Shown here: positions 63,231 to 64,000 of the stretch, piece after piece
Layout of the letters: each line of letters opens with the position of its first letter
Numbering within the stretch: position 1 is the stretch's first letter
Made by a program: the position numbers and the translations under genes
Assembly (NCBI GenBank): GCA_946621465.1
Contig: CAMOOO010000003.1
Coordinates: forward strand, 55,389-119,388
Source: an uncultured Clostridia bacterium
Lineage (GTDB): Bacteria > Bacillota > Clostridia > Christensenellales > DTU072
Length of the DNA stretch: 64,000 bases
Direction: 5' to 3'
Notes under the pieces: model-generated
The model's database searches: none
Seen by the model: the letters and a program-made list of their open reading frames with translations, nothing else
Told to the model about the DNA's origin: nothing

Positions 63231-64000
63231 ATGTTGAAAAAATATTGTTTTATGGGAAAAGTTTTCTTAACCGCCTTCATTGTCCTTTTGATGACGGCTT
63301 GCCTTTTCGCTTGCAATAATAACGATGAAGATTCTACGAAGGAGACCAAACCCAAAAAGGAAATCACGGAATGTGAGACGCACACGTACGGCGATTGGGC
63401 GATTACCACTGCGGCGACCTGTACCACACCGGGAACGAAGAAAAGAATTTGTTCGGTGTGTAAGCACGAGGAGACGGATACCTATTACGCCGATCACACC
63501 TTGACGGCTACGGCGGCAGTGGAAGCAACCTGTACTGAAAGCGGTAACGTCGCTTATTGGACCTGTTCCGTTTGTAATAAGCATTTCTCCGACGCGGCTG
63601 CTACACGCGAGATCGCGCTCAAAAATATCGGCGTCGAGGCAAAAGGACATACGCTGACGCACCACACGGCAGTCGCGGCCACTTGTACGGCGAACGGCAC
63701 CGTCGAGTACTGGTCCTGCTCCGCTTGCGGGAAGAATTTCTCCGACAGCCATGGCGAAAACGTCATCACCAGCATCACCACGCCTAAGGCCGCTCACGTT
63801 ATGGTCCATATCGGCGGCGAAGAGCCTACCTGCGACAACGAAGGGGTTGAGGAACACTATAACTGTACCGCCTGTCACAAAAATTTCAGCGATAGCGAGG
63901 GCGAACACGAACTGCGTACCATCATTATCCCGGTCAAGCACGAGGTGTTGGAAGCGTACGCAAAAGTGGACGCTACCTGTACCAGCGAAGGTAACATTGC
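63231..64000 (+). CDS. Cys-pair repeat lipoprotein, 3' end outside window
   Basis: The ATG at 63231 opens a frame that runs to the right edge without a stop (256 codons). The signal peptide has lipobox 'LFAC' (Cys about 27). It contains four or five units of about 50 residues, each with 'A.CTE.G...YW.CS.C.K.FSD' and His residues. This is the same module as in the lipoproteins at 14144, 48035 and 50935 and near the start of the giant LRR protein. GGGAG precedes the start. The 214-bp gap before it holds an A/T-rich stretch with TATAAT-like elements but no strong promoter. Confidence 0.88.
   Translation, partial: MLKKYCFMGKVFLTAFIVLLMTACLFACNNNDEDSTKETKPKKEITECETHTYGDWAITTAATCTTPGTKKRICSVCKHEETDTYYADHTLTATAAVEATCTESGNVAYWTCSVCNKHFSDAAATREIALKNIGVEAKGHTLTHHTAVAATCTANGTVEYWSCSACGKNFSDSHGENVITSITTPKAAHVMVHIGGEEPTCDNEGVEEHYNCTACHKNFSDSEGEHELRTIIIPVKHEVLEAYAKVDATCTSEGNI

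Overview
The window reads as one contig from a low-to-mid-GC, monoderm-like member of the Bacillota, most likely an uncultured gut Clostridia lineage. Supporting this are a T-box leader, consensus sigma-A promoters with 17-bp spacers, strong GGAGG ribosome binding sites, a str cluster (rpsL, rpsG, fusA, tuf), many Gram-positive style lipoproteins, and BspA-type leucine-rich, collagen-like and Listeria-Bacteroides repeats typical of host-associated Firmicutes. I cannot place it to genus. No tRNA, rRNA, CRISPR array, transposase or phage module was recognised.

Layout. 1-6.2 kb: the 3' part of a giant BspA-type LRR surface protein. 6.2-8.2 kb: a Na+/solute symporter behind a T-box leader whose specifier reads as UAC (Tyr). 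8.2-13.1 kb: a tight five-gene minus-strand operon (GDPD-like, Gfo/Idh/MocA dehydrogenase, PLP aminotransferase, trmB, rlmI). 13.1-16.6 kb: a membrane acyltransferase-like protein and a lipoprotein with a collagen-like stalk and an LRR head. 16.7-20.8 kb: a fusion of the GlmU acetyltransferase half to GlmM, preceded by a FlaA1/CapD-like nucleotide-sugar dehydratase; these suit cell-wall or glycan precursor supply. 21-27 kb: a frameshifted CDP-alcohol phosphatidyltransferase, a lipid kinase, a P2A Ca2+-type ATPase and an unknown protein. 27-39 kb: a GPH sugar symporter with a small partner, a 2.46 kilo-residue tyrosine-rich repeat membrane-anchored protein, and a membrane-anchored metallo-beta-lactamase-fold protein.

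38.9-44.2 kb: an acyl-CoA ligase, an OPA-like MFS transporter, a FliB-like Cys-rich protein, a small zinc ribbon and a VanW protein. 44.3-52.6 kb: a surface/envelope block made of a membrane YegP-repeat protein, an HtrA-like protease lipoprotein on a collagen-like stalk, a small unknown, and three lipoproteins with Cys-pair, LRR and DUF6273-like modules. 52.6-57.3 kb: rpsL-rpsG, fusA and tuf, split by terminators. 57.4-62.3 kb: a glycan operon (acetyltransferase, GH36-like and membrane-fused GH5-like hydrolases). 62.3-64 kb: an MBL hydrolase and the start of another Cys-pair lipoprotein.

Overall the window mixes housekeeping translation and cell-wall genes with a large adhesin/lipoprotein repertoire built from recombined modules. 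The most unusual items are the GlmU(C)-GlmM fusion, the tandem Tyr-rich repeats of the 2.46 kilo-residue protein, the membrane-fused glycosidase, the Tyr-type T-box on a sodium symporter, and several promoters placed so close to start codons that the mRNAs should be leaderless. All functions are read from sequence motifs only; no database search was run.
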